This document shows, in pieces, positions 13,987 through 21,742 of a stretch of 25,719 nt of DNA. The position numbers and the translations under genes are program-made. Where the stretch lies: the IMG/VR virus record IMGVR_UViG_3300001533_002715, positions 1 through 25,719 of that record, one strand, 5' to 3'. The DNA comes from a virus. Each line of letters begins with the position of its first letter. The first letter of the stretch is position 1. The notes below the pieces were generated by a model. That model was not told where the DNA came from. It made no database searches and saw nothing but the letters and a program-made list of their open reading frames with translations.

Positions 13987-14332
13987 GAAACAAAAAAAGT
14001 ATCCTGGAATCAAAGAAGTTATGAAAGATATAATTTCAAATTATGAAAATATCAATACTGAGGATGTGCAGATAGATAATGTAGGAGAAGATGAATTAGA
14101 GGAGAGGGATTATAAGCTTTGGACTATGAAAATAATAAAATCTATTGAAGATGGTGACTCTTGTGATAAAGAAGCTTATGAAAATTTAACAAAAAAATAT
14201 CCACAAGTTAAGAATATAGTTGATGAAATGATAGAACAATATACATTATTTTCTTTATACGATTTCGAGGGTGCAGACGATAATACCAACCTGTCTGCAT
14301 ATTTTAAAAATATAGATAAATCAATAGAATAA
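13979..14332 (+). CDS. Hypothetical protein, 117 residues
   Basis: The start is placed at ATG 13979 (MGKKQKKYPGIKEVMK), which overlaps the previous stop and has GGAGA suitably upstream. Upstream in-frame ATGs lie in the acidic-repeat gene and give implausible sequence. It is mostly alpha-helical and acidic after a basic N-terminus (LTKKYPQVKNIVDEMIEQY). No family was recognised. It precedes uvsX by 14 bases. Confidence 0.6.
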   Translation: MGKKQKKYPGIKEVMKDIISNYENINTEDVQIDNVGEDELEERDYKLWTMKIIKSIEDGDSCDKEAYENLTKKYPQVKNIVDEMIEQYTLFSLYDFEGADDNTNLSAYFKNIDKSIE

Positions 14333-14346
14333 CATAAGGGGTAAAT

Positions 14347-15501
14347 ATGTCAAAAAGAGAATTGAGTACACTTGAAAATAGTCTGCTTAAAAATATTAAT
14401 AAAAAATTCGGAGAGAACAATCCAATGATGCAACTAAGCGAAGATTCTGAGCTTGGTAAAATCAGGGGGTTTGTAGATACCGGCAATCTAGCTATGAACT
14501 GGCTAATTTCTGGGAGTCTAAATGGCGGATATCCACTAGGTAGGATAACCGAATTAGATGGCGATCCATCTACAGGAAAATCATTACTGTGCGAAATGGC
14601 GATGAAAGACCCAACTACGGATCTTATAATATATTTTGACACAGAAGCGGCTATGAACATAGAGTTCTTGAAATTTTTAGGTGTAGATCCGGGAAAAGTA
14701 TTGTACATGCCTATAGATACTGTTGAACAACTACAAGAAGCGGCACAAGATGTACTTGAGACCATTGTCATGAACAAATCTAACAAAAAAGTGTTGATGA
14801 TAATTGACTCAGTAGCTCTAGCTACCACTAATAAAGAGATAGACCCTAATGCTGGTAGTGATATGGGAAATAAAGCTAAGCTACTAAGAAGCTTCTTTAG
14901 AGTGTATGCTAGAAAAATGGAAAAGCATAACATAGCTTTGTTAGCAACAAATCATTATACTCAAAAGATCGGTGTTATGTATGGTCCAAGTAAAGTTACT
15001 ACTGGTGGAACTGCATTACCTTATGCTGCATCTGTTAGACTTGATCTTAAGATAGCTGAGACTGAGATTGATAAAAAATTAGAATCATTGGGAGCTTCGG
15101 CTATAACAATAAAAGCAAAGACAGAAAAAAATAGAATATTCTCTCCCAAAAGAACGGTAAGGTTTATACTTGATTTTGAGAGAGGAGTTGATAAATACTC
15201 AGGTTTATTTCAAATACTAATTGACTTAGGGTTAGCCGAGAAAAATGGAGCATGGTGTAAACTACCACAATGGGATCCAGAGAAAAAGTTTTATGCAAAA
15301 GAATTTCCAAAGCTACTAGAAGAAAATAATTTGCTACCTTTGGTACAGGACTTATTGGATGGAATTAGACATAAAGAGATAGAAGAAGATATTGAGGGTA
15401 TGTCTATCGAGGAAGCCGAAATAGAAAAACAGGAAGAAAAAAAGAAGTCTAAAAAGAAGCTAGAAAAAGCTGTAGAGGAAGTCGCTGCGGGGGATAATTA
15501 A
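14347..15501 (+). CDS. uvsX: UvsX-like RecA recombinase
   Basis: A 384-residue RecA-fold strand-exchange protein, the same size as T4 UvsX (391). Walker A GDPSTGKS is at 72-79, the strand YFDTEAAMN (96-104) carries the catalytic region, and Walker B MIIDSVALA is at 151-159. Then LLATNHYTQKIG and VTTGGTALPYAAS form the L2/ATP-sensing region. The C-terminus is a long Glu/Lys-rich tail (EIEEDIEGMSIEEAEIEKQE), plausible for contact with partners such as UvsY or ssDNA-binding protein. It coats ssDNA resected by gp46/47 and drives strand invasion, later reversed or remodelled by UvsW. AAGGGG precedes the ATG. Confidence 0.92.
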   Translation: MSKRELSTLENSLLKNINKKFGENNPMMQLSEDSELGKIRGFVDTGNLAMNWLISGSLNGGYPLGRITELDGDPSTGKSLLCEMAMKDPTTDLIIYFDTEAAMNIEFLKFLGVDPGKVLYMPIDTVEQLQEAAQDVLETIVMNKSNKKVLMIIDSVALATTNKEIDPNAGSDMGNKAKLLRSFFRVYARKMEKHNIALLATNHYTQKIGVMYGPSKVTTGGTALPYAASVRLDLKIAETEIDKKLESLGASAITIKAKTEKNRIFSPKRTVRFILDFERGVDKYSGLFQILIDLGLAEKNGAWCKLPQWDPEKKFYAKEFPKLLEENNLLPLVQDLLDGIRHKEIEEDIEGMSIEEAEIEKQEEKKKSKKKLEKAVEEVAAGDN

Positions 15502-15502
15502 G

Positions 15503-15697
15503 ATGTATACACTTGGAGTACTTAGAGAAAATGATGAAAATTTTGACATGTCTGTTGAAATTAAATTAGAAAAAAATCCCGATGGATCTATAGGCCTAGT
15601 AGAGAACAGAGAAATAGATAACGAGATAAAAAGTGAAATTATTAAAATTTTCTCTAAGTATGATGTATTAGAAAAAATATCTTTTACAGTGAGGTAA
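15503..15697 (+). CDS. Small hypothetical protein, 64 residues
   Basis: Begins 1 base after the uvsX stop. Its sequence is MYTLGVLRENDENFDMSVEI... with an acidic middle and the end KISFTVR; it may form a small beta-alpha unit. No recognised motif. Its tight coupling to uvsX suggests expression with the recombination genes. Confidence 0.5.
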   Translation: MYTLGVLRENDENFDMSVEIKLEKNPDGSIGLVENREIDNEIKSEIIKIFSKYDVLEKISFTVR

Positions 15698-15704
15698 TAA
15701 GTAA

Positions 15705-16067
15705 ATGAACGAATATGAGTCAAGATTGAGGTCTGTATCTAATGAGATAGTAGGTCTTAGAAATTCGAGTGGAATCACTTCTACAACATTAATGTTTGGA
15801 GTACTTGCTCTTCTTAAATCCAAAAACAAAATAACCGATAAAGATTTAGATATAATTTTTGAGGTAGAGAAGCAAGGTGTTAAAAAAACATTGGATGATT
15901 ACTTTGAAAAAAATTATGGTGACGAGTCTTCACAAATAGCTAATGAAGAAGAATTAAAACAAGTAGTTAAATTCTGCTATGAATATGTGGATAATATGAA
16001 AACCTTTGTTACAAATGCTGCTAAAGAAATTAATCCACCAAAAAAGAAAACTAATAAGGACAGCTAG
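15705..16067 (+). CDS. Hypothetical helical protein, 120 residues
   Basis: Starts MNEYESRLRSVSNEIVGLRN; mostly helical with SSGITSTTLMFGVLALLKSK in the middle, too broken by polar residues for a confident membrane helix. It ends in a basic PPKKKTNK tail. No family was recognised. It lies 7 bases after the preceding gene and 4 before the next, in the uvsX-uvsW interval. Confidence 0.6.
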   Translation: MNEYESRLRSVSNEIVGLRNSSGITSTTLMFGVLALLKSKNKITDKDLDIIFEVEKQGVKKTLDDYFEKNYGDESSQIANEEELKQVVKFCYEYVDNMKTFVTNAAKEINPPKKKTNKDS

Positions 16068-16071
16068 TAAT

Positions 16072-16479
16072 ATGAAATTTTCAAGTTTTCAATACACAAA
16101 AAAGAATGGAGAAATGAAAAATTATTTTATTCTTAAAATGGAAAAAAATGAAGAGTATGTAGAGGGTATAGTTCTATCTAATTTAGAAGACGAAGAGATT
16201 GAAGATTTAATTGAAAAATACTTCAAATTTGAAGTGGCAAATAAAGAAATAGAATTAGAGGCACAAAAATTAAATATGAGTGTCGAGGATTATTTGGAAA
16301 ATAACCCAGATGAAAAAGAAAAAAGCAAAAACAATTATGAAGACATTAAGCCATATATAAAGAAAGCTTATAGAAAATTTATAGCTAGTAATATAACTAT
16401 TAAGCCAAATATGACTGAAGAATTAAAGCAAAATGTAAAGGAGTCAATAATTGCAGATATTTCTACTAATAAAGAATAA
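16072..16479 (+). CDS. Hypothetical protein upstream of UvsW, 135 residues
   Basis: The start is set at ATG 16072 (MKFSSFQYTKKNGEMKNYF), since upstream in-frame residues overlap the previous gene and read as out-of-frame sequence. AAGGAC lies about 13 bases upstream. The N-terminus is a strand pair (YFILKMEKNEEYVEGIVLS), the rest acidic helices (EDEEIEDLIEKYF) and a basic part PYIKKAYRKFIASNI. The 3' end overlaps the uvsW TTG start by 29 bases and contains its Shine-Dalgarno. Function unknown. Confidence 0.6.
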   Translation: MKFSSFQYTKKNGEMKNYFILKMEKNEEYVEGIVLSNLEDEEIEDLIEKYFKFEVANKEIELEAQKLNMSVEDYLENNPDEKEKSKNNYEDIKPYIKKAYRKFIASNITIKPNMTEELKQNVKESIIADISTNKE

Positions 16480-17827
16480 TTATTTTATAGTTAGTAGTGA
16501 AAACAAAGATATTCTTGAGACTATATTAGAGACTCTTAGCTTCTGGGATTCGTCCAAAGCTTATTCTATGGGCAGGTTTGACAAAAACTTAATAAGAAAA
16601 GTAACATTTGCTAAATGGGTTGAAGATCTTGGTATGCCATCTATTAAAGTAACTATAGGCTTTTTGCAATTTGTAGAAAGCGTATTAGAAGATTATGATT
16701 ATAAAGTTATAGATGACAGGGAAGAGCTAAAAGAACCAACTGGCCAAGATTCCAGCTTAAAAGATATAGAACTTTATGATCACCAAAAAAGTGCCATAAA
16801 GAAAGCTATAAATAATCGAAGAGGACTTATAATTAGTCCTACAGGATCTGGCAAGACAGAAATTTTTCTTGCTATGATTAAGATGCTAGATGAGTCAACT
16901 TTAGTTGTTTTTAATAGAGCGCAACTTACTAGACAAACCATGGAAAGGGCTGTAGGCAGAGGAATAGATGCTGGTATAGTACAAGGAAATAACGTATTGG
17001 AAAAAACTGTAACTATGGCCACCATTCAAAGTATAGAGAAATTAGAAGATATAAGAAAATATAAGAACTTAATAATAGATGAGGTTCATAATGCTAGCTC
17101 TAAGAGTTTTCAAAACATATTGAAAGAAAAGCATTGGAACAGAGTTTATGGATTTTCAGCAACGGCTGTTAACCCAAGTAAGATGGATCTTAAAACTGCT
17201 AAAATTATATCTAATATAGGGCCAGTCATATTTAAAGCTGATTCTAAAAAGTTAATGGAAAATGGCATAATAGCTAAACCAACTATATATATGATAAAAA
17301 TAAATCGGCCAGATAATATAGAAGATTTAGGATATAGAACTGCTGAAAAAACAGGTATTATATATAACAAACATAGGAATAAGATAGTAAAGGGGTTATG
17401 TGATATCCACGAAAAAGATAAAATATTAATAATGACAAAATACGTTGACCAAGGAAAAGAAATTCAGAAACTCTTGCCGGGAGTTGAGTTTATTTGGAAT
17501 GAAACAAAGATTGAACGTAGAATGGAATTGATTGAAAAATTTGAACGCAGTGATATAACTACTTTAATAGCATCCCGTATTTTAGATGAAGGCATAGATA
17601 TAAAAGATTTTAATGTATTAATAATAGCTAGTGCTGGTGCCACATTTAGAAAGACAATACAAAGACTTGGTAGAGGACTTAGAATAACAGAAAACAAAAA
17701 AACTGTTACTGTCTATGATTTTCTTGATGATACCCACAAAAGTCTATATAAACACTCAAAGCAAAGAATGAAAGATTATAAAATTTTTGGCTACGACGAT
17801 ATTAGAACATTGGAGGATTTAGATTAA
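16451..17827 (+). CDS. uvsW: UvsW-like superfamily 2 DNA helicase
   Basis: A 458-residue SF2 helicase. LYDHQ (108-112) resembles the motif before Walker A. Motif I is SPTGSGKT (129-136), motif II DEVH (210-213), motif III SAT (236-238) and motif VI QRLGRGLR (404-411). T4 UvsW (503 residues) unwinds D-loops, R-loops and branched DNA and helps switch origin-dependent to recombination-dependent replication. The TTG at 16451 is taken as start because AAAGGAG at 16437-16443 is 7 bases before it; the first in-frame ATG (residue 40) would remove an N-terminal part that looks genuine (YFIVSSENKDILETILETL). Confidence 0.88.
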   Translation: MQIFLLIKNNYFIVSSENKDILETILETLSFWDSSKAYSMGRFDKNLIRKVTFAKWVEDLGMPSIKVTIGFLQFVESVLEDYDYKVIDDREELKEPTGQDSSLKDIELYDHQKSAIKKAINNRRGLIISPTGSGKTEIFLAMIKMLDESTLVVFNRAQLTRQTMERAVGRGIDAGIVQGNNVLEKTVTMATIQSIEKLEDIRKYKNLIIDEVHNASSKSFQNILKEKHWNRVYGFSATAVNPSKMDLKTAKIISNIGPVIFKADSKKLMENGIIAKPTIYMIKINRPDNIEDLGYRTAEKTGIIYNKHRNKIVKGLCDIHEKDKILIMTKYVDQGKEIQKLLPGVEFIWNETKIERRMELIEKFERSDITTLIASRILDEGIDIKDFNVLIIASAGATFRKTIQRLGRGLRITENKKTVTVYDFLDDTHKSLYKHSKQRMKDYKIFGYDDIRTLEDLD

Positions 17828-18102
17828 TGCCAACATATATATATTACGACCCTGAGACTAATGATGAAATTGAAAAGGTTCATGAAATGAAAGAAAGTCC
17901 AGTTGTTATTAATCCAAAAACAGGCAACAAGATGAAAATAAAAATTACTGGTGGTATGCACATTATATTTAAGGGTTCTGGTTGGACTGGTGCTTCTACC
18001 ATTAAAAGAGACGACAATTATCACATAGATAGGAATAAGGATGAAATAAGAAGTGGCCTAAAAGAGGATCCTTATTCTAAATGGAGAGAGGAGCCCTTAT
18101 AA
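17827..18102 (+). CDS. FmdB-like protein lacking the zinc-ribbon cysteines
   Basis: A 91-residue protein. MPTYIYYDPETNDEIEKVHEM and ITGGMHIIFKGSGWTG match the start and end of the FmdB family of small zinc-ribbon regulators (usual pattern MPTYEY-C-x2-C ... CP-x-CG ... GG-x-IFKGSGFY). All four cysteine positions are replaced: the first pair falls in YYDPET and the second in NPKTGNK. The fold may persist without zinc. FmdB proteins are poorly understood putative regulators. The ATG overlaps the uvsW stop (TAATG), and the next gene begins directly after the stop. Confidence 0.65.
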   Translation: MPTYIYYDPETNDEIEKVHEMKESPVVINPKTGNKMKIKITGGMHIIFKGSGWTGASTIKRDDNYHIDRNKDEIRSGLKEDPYSKWREEPL

Positions 18103-18339
18103 ATGGAAAATAAAAATGAACTTAATGAAGTTGTAGTTAATAAAACTGTGAAGTATTATATAACAAACTATAATTTTGAAAAAGTATTAAAAATCTTAGA
18201 AGAGGACTCTGAAGAGATAGAAGTAATTAGATCAACTACTAGGCTAACCGAGGATGAGATAGTTATTGATCCTCAAGAAACTAGTGGTTTGAACACAGCT
18301 ATATCTGATGATTACGAATATGAATTGGAAAATGAATAA
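18103..18339 (+). CDS. Small acidic hypothetical protein, 78 residues
   Basis: The ATG directly follows the previous stop. Strongly acidic (ILEEDSEEIEVI, DDYEYELENE) with a short beta-like start (TVKYYITNYNFEKV). No motif recognised. It is expressed with its neighbours by tight spacing. Confidence 0.5.
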   Translation: MENKNELNEVVVNKTVKYYITNYNFEKVLKILEEDSEEIEVIRSTTRLTEDEIVIDPQETSGLNTAISDDYEYELENE

Positions 18340-18355
18340 AACAAGGGATATAGAG

Positions 18356-18493
18356 ATGAGAAAAATAAATAAACCCAAGGATTTAACAGAAAATAAATAT
18401 TATGAAATTGAAGAGCAATATTATAAAGAAGATATAAGAAATAGTCAAAAAAAACAACATGAGAAAAATATAAGAAAAATCAATAAGAGGTAG
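18356..18493 (+). CDS. Very small basic protein, 45 residues
   Basis: MRKINKPKDLTENKYYEIEE... ending KNIRKINKR. The ATG at 18356 is chosen because AAGGGA lies about 8 bases upstream; an upstream in-frame ATG at 18332 has only a weak GGA. Mostly one charged helix. It immediately precedes the tubulin-like gene (5 bases). No function was recognised. Confidence 0.45.
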   Translation: MRKINKPKDLTENKYYEIEEQYYKEDIRNSQKKQHEKNIRKINKR

Positions 18494-18498
18494 AATCA

Positions 18499-19569
18499 AT
18501 GAATGAAAAAAGAATAATATTAGGTGTCGGTCAATGTGGAATGAAATTAGCTAATAAATTTTTTCATACCTATAAAGGCTCTGAAGGTTTAATAAATTTA
18601 AGCACAAGTATTGAAGACTCAGTTGGAATTCCAACTACTGGCTTAGTACAAGTTAGCAAATCAGGTAGTGGTAAAAAGTTTAGTAGAGGGCTATCCATAT
18701 GGAAAGAAAATAATGACGAGCTTGAAAAACAATTACGTAAAGTAAAAAATTCAGATGTTATATATTTTTCTTCAGCTGGCGGTGGCAGTGGAAGTAGCTC
18801 TATTAAGTATGTTTCTGACGTCTTATTAAAAAATAATAACAGAGTATTCTTAGTATTAGTTCTGCCATTCGACCATGAAAATTTGCCTTACAAACCTAAT
18901 GCTCTTCAGTCCTTGAGTAAATTACAAGATGAGGGTTACACTAGCAAAATTAGCGTGTTGATTTTCGACAATGACAAACTTGGTAAACAATATTATGACA
19001 CTGAATATTCTGAAGATGGGAAAGAAATTAAAAGGCCAAACTTAGAATCTATTAATAATCATATAATTAGCATCACTGATATAGTAATTGACATGGTTGA
19101 GAAGTATCATATTAAAGACAAGTACTCTCCATTTTCGATTGATGCTTTAGAGCATGAGTCTGTTATATTCTCTAATGGAATTTTAGGAGTAGATTTTAAA
19201 AAATATGATAATGGACCCACTAATGTAAAATTTGACTATGGCAAACTAAAAGATTGCAAGAATGTTATAATTGCTAGAGCAGTAAATTTACATACTAGCG
19301 ATTATCATATTGATCAAAGCACTACTATGTTTATAGACATAGTTAAGAAAATTTCTAGAAAATCAAAAAATGCAAGGATCATTTCTGGTATCATTAGAAC
19401 AAATCAAATAGATGATGGCACTTATATTATTATAGGAAATAATTTAGATATTAGTAAATACATAGAAAGAACAAAAAATAAAATAGGAACATCCATAGAG
19501 GGATATAAGCATACCGACGAAAAAGTGAAAGTATTGGATGAAAAAGAACACGAAACCTACGATATCTAA
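18499..19569 (+). CDS. Tubulin/FtsZ-superfamily GTPase
   Basis: A 356-residue protein with the tubulin-fold GTPase pattern. First loop ILGVGQCGMKLA (7-18) resembles the tubulin/FtsZ 'G.GQ.G' start, and INLSTSIED (32-40) the strand after it. The nucleotide-binding signature AGGGSGSSS (93-101) corresponds to GGGTGSG. VLVLPFDHENL then NALQSLSKL (134-142) matches the region that contacts the base in FtsZ, and VLIFDNDKL follows. SIDALEHE has the D-x-x-E spacing of a synergy (T7-like) loop, the form seen in tubulins and TubZ rather than the FtsZ D-x-x-D. Phage relatives (PhuZ, phage TubZ) make filaments that centre or segregate DNA. Whether this one polymerises is unknown. GAGGT lies before the ATG. 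Confidence 0.8.
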   Translation: MNEKRIILGVGQCGMKLANKFFHTYKGSEGLINLSTSIEDSVGIPTTGLVQVSKSGSGKKFSRGLSIWKENNDELEKQLRKVKNSDVIYFSSAGGGSGSSSIKYVSDVLLKNNNRVFLVLVLPFDHENLPYKPNALQSLSKLQDEGYTSKISVLIFDNDKLGKQYYDTEYSEDGKEIKRPNLESINNHIISITDIVIDMVEKYHIKDKYSPFSIDALEHESVIFSNGILGVDFKKYDNGPTNVKFDYGKLKDCKNVIIARAVNLHTSDYHIDQSTTMFIDIVKKISRKSKNARIISGIIRTNQIDDGTYIIIGNNLDISKYIERTKNKIGTSIEGYKHTDEKVKVLDEKEHETYDI

Positions 19570-19912
19570 CTTAAAATTTTTTGAGTCAACTGAAATTAAG
19601 TTAGTTTCTAAAAAAGACGATATATATGATCAACTTGATTCAATAAGATATCTTAGAGATAAACTTAATGAGCTTCTTGATGAAAAGAGGCTTGCTTTCT
19701 ATTTAACTATACAAAATTATGATGGAGATATAAATGATCTCTTTGATTTTGCGGAACATTTGATTGAAAGCGATGACATACTTTCTGACAACTCAACCCT
19801 TAATAATGTCTATAGTAAGAATTTGAAAATATCAAAAAGACTGTTAAAGGATTTAGATTTTCGCCAAGCTATTTCATTAATAATAGATTTAACCAGAATC
19901 CAACGGACATAA
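19538..19912 (+). CDS. Helical protein overlapping the tubulin-like gene
   Basis: A 124-residue protein in another frame, overlapping the GTPase gene by 32 bases. Helices dominate (IRYLRDKLNELLDEKRLAFY, NLKISKRLLKDLDFRQAISL), which could form a bundle. No helix-turn-helix like TubR is evident. Close coupling suggests it may be an adaptor or regulator of the filament protein, but this is only context. The start has a weak ribosome binding site and may rely on translational coupling. Confidence 0.6.
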   Translation: MKKNTKPTISNLKFFESTEIKLVSKKDDIYDQLDSIRYLRDKLNELLDEKRLAFYLTIQNYDGDINDLFDFAEHLIESDDILSDNSTLNNVYSKNLKISKRLLKDLDFRQAISLIIDLTRIQRT

Positions 19913-19924
19913 TTATACTTAACT

Positions 19925-20944
19925 ATGAAAAAAAGAATAGAATACTCCGCAAAAGCTGTAGAAAAAATAATTAAAAAATTAACTAACAATGATTATAGAT
20001 TGTTAGACGATGGAGAAATAGCTATTAATTCGCCATTTGTTGGTGATACAACTTATGATTGCAGAATAAATATAGAAAAGCAATGTTTTTTTGATTTTGA
20101 ATCAAGTGAAGGCGGGAATATAGAGCAACTGGTATCTGAATTAGCTGATGTGTCTATAGGCGAAGCTAGAGACGTGCTAATTGGACTAGGTGAATTTAAT
20201 GTTAGAGATGTAATACCAAAAGAGCCAGTAGAAAGAAATGTTAAAAAAGTAGAAATGCCTGCCGGCGCATTTACATTTGATAAAAGCAATAGGTTTAAAT
20301 CTGTTTTCAATTTTGATAAAGCAATAGATTTTTTAAGAGACAAAAATGTAGACTATAAAAAGACTAAAAAGTATGATCTAAGATGGACCGAGGCGTCTTT
20401 TATATCCTCTGGAGAAAAGAAAATAAATATTAGTAATCGTATTATAATACCCAGCTATGAAGATGGGATGCTAGTGTATTATCAGGCTAGAGACTATTCT
20501 GGAAAAAGCAATCTAAGATATAAAAATCCACCAAAAGAAATCCAATCCAAATCAATGATAGTTCCCTTTTATGATAATATATTAAATGACGAAATTCTTT
20601 TTATATCAGAGGGTCCTTGGGAAGCTATAAATTATTCTGGGACTTATATGCTTGGTCCTGGCTTTAATGATATTCAGCTAACCAAGATAAGAGAGAAAAA
20701 TCCAAAAGCTATATATTTAGTGCCAGATAATGATGAAACTGGCAGGAGGAAAATTGCAAAAAATATACAACTGATAAAGTCTAATTTAGACTGCCCAATA
20801 TATATAGTTAAGTGGTGGAAAGGTGATTACAAAAATTTTAAGGATCCAATAGATGCTAATATAGATTTTGATGAACTGGTTAATTCGGACTTCATAGAAG
20901 TAAATAGGCACACTGAATTAAGAATACTACTTGGAGAACTTTAA
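19925..20944 (+). CDS. 61: DnaG-type primase, gp61-like
   Basis: A 339-residue primase, same size as T4 gp61 (342). NRIIIPSYEDGMLVYYQARD (171-190) is the catalytic-core strand motif. The TOPRIM domain shows FISEGPWEA (226-234, catalytic Glu) and LVPDNDETG (265-273, metal-binding DxD). The N-terminal zinc-binding (CHC2-like) region is recognisable by its order, SPFVGDTT, CFFDFESSEGGNIEQLV, but most of the cysteines/histidines are replaced, so it may not bind zinc as T4 gp61 does. It makes primers for the lagging strand and should act with the gp41 helicase encoded downstream. No clear Shine-Dalgarno precedes the ATG. Confidence 0.87.
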   Translation: MKKRIEYSAKAVEKIIKKLTNNDYRLLDDGEIAINSPFVGDTTYDCRINIEKQCFFDFESSEGGNIEQLVSELADVSIGEARDVLIGLGEFNVRDVIPKEPVERNVKKVEMPAGAFTFDKSNRFKSVFNFDKAIDFLRDKNVDYKKTKKYDLRWTEASFISSGEKKINISNRIIIPSYEDGMLVYYQARDYSGKSNLRYKNPPKEIQSKSMIVPFYDNILNDEILFISEGPWEAINYSGTYMLGPGFNDIQLTKIREKNPKAIYLVPDNDETGRRKIAKNIQLIKSNLDCPIYIVKWWKGDYKNFKDPIDANIDFDELVNSDFIEVNRHTELRILLGEL

Positions 20945-21255
20945 TGAATAAAGAAACTTCTAATGAAAATATAATAGCAAATAACGAAATAACAAAAGGC
21001 TTATTGAGAAACAAATACAAAAGATTAAAAGGTGTACTTCCATTAAGTTGTGAACTTATAAGAGAACCAATTAATTTCGAAAATAAATCTCATGTATTGG
21101 GCAACTGTGAAAGAGCAGAGGTAACACTTAAAATAGATGATCCTGAATCAATAGCTTTCTTTGGAAAACTTTTTAGCAATTTATTTACTAAAAATAGATA
21201 TATTGATATGCTAATTGAGTTAAAAGAAAATGAGGATTATGAAAATGACATTTAA
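20944..21255 (+). CDS. Hypothetical protein between primase and helicase, 103 residues
   Basis: The ATG overlaps the primase stop (TAATG), with GGAGA upstream. Basic N-terminus (GLLRNKYKRLKGVLPLSCEL), then PINFENKSHVLGNCERAEV and an acidic end. Possibly a small beta-rich domain. No family recognised. Its last bases overlap the next gene. Confidence 0.55.
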   Translation: MNKETSNENIIANNEITKGLLRNKYKRLKGVLPLSCELIREPINFENKSHVLGNCERAEVTLKIDDPESIAFFGKLFSNLFTKNRYIDMLIELKENEDYENDI

Positions 21256-21733
21256 CTGGATTGGCTCTGGATTTTTATTTGGTGTATTTTTGGATTTCTT
21301 TTCCATAACAGCTTTTGGTGTAGAACAAATATTTCAAATTTATAAATCTAATGATGAAGACCAAATATTTTATATTAAAAAAGCAAAAGATGTTAAAAAC
21401 AATTTAATAGAAAAGAATAAAGAAGTATATGAGAAAATAAATAATATTTACTTAATTAAAACAGATGACGAATTCAGAAAAAAATATAAAAGGACATACA
21501 ATTTATTAAAATTTGAATGTGAAAATAACGAAGTAATAACAATAGGAGCATATACGGATAGTAAAAATATACCAACTCCAGATAACACATATATATTATG
21601 TGAAAATGATTTTATAAATATATTAGCAAAGCCAAAAATAATAACATCACATAAGGATTTAGAGGAGACTGAATTTAATGGGCTAAAAAGTATTCTAAAT
21701 AAAAATGAGTTAACAAAAGAATTACTAAAATAG
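21245..21733 (+). CDS. Hypothetical protein with N-terminal membrane segment
   Basis: The start is placed at ATG 21245 (MTFNWIGSGFLFGVFLDF) because GAGGA at 21232-21236 is 8 bases before it; upstream ATGs at 21230 and 21239 are less well placed. Residues about 5-24 are hydrophobic (WIGSGFLFGVFLDFFSITAF), so the protein is probably anchored in the inner membrane or secreted. The rest (138 residues) is charged and mixed alpha/beta (LKFECENNEVITIGAYTDS). No family recognised. A membrane-anchored protein inside a replication operon is unusual and could tie replication to the membrane. Confidence 0.6.
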   Translation: MTFNWIGSGFLFGVFLDFFSITAFGVEQIFQIYKSNDEDQIFYIKKAKDVKNNLIEKNKEVYEKINNIYLIKTDDEFRKKYKRTYNLLKFECENNEVITIGAYTDSKNIPTPDNTYILCENDFINILAKPKIITSHKDLEETEFNGLKSILNKNELTKELLK

Positions 21734-21742
21734 GAGAAAATC

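Noticed and set aside
13446-13993. Minus-strand frames opposite the acidic-repeat gene (Ser/Leu-rich and His/Leu-rich)
   Set aside because: Low-complexity reverse reading of the 21-bp repeat; no ribosome binding site and no family.
14304-14933. 209-residue minus-strand frame opposite uvsX
   Set aside because: uvsX is certain on the plus strand; the antisense frame has shadow composition.
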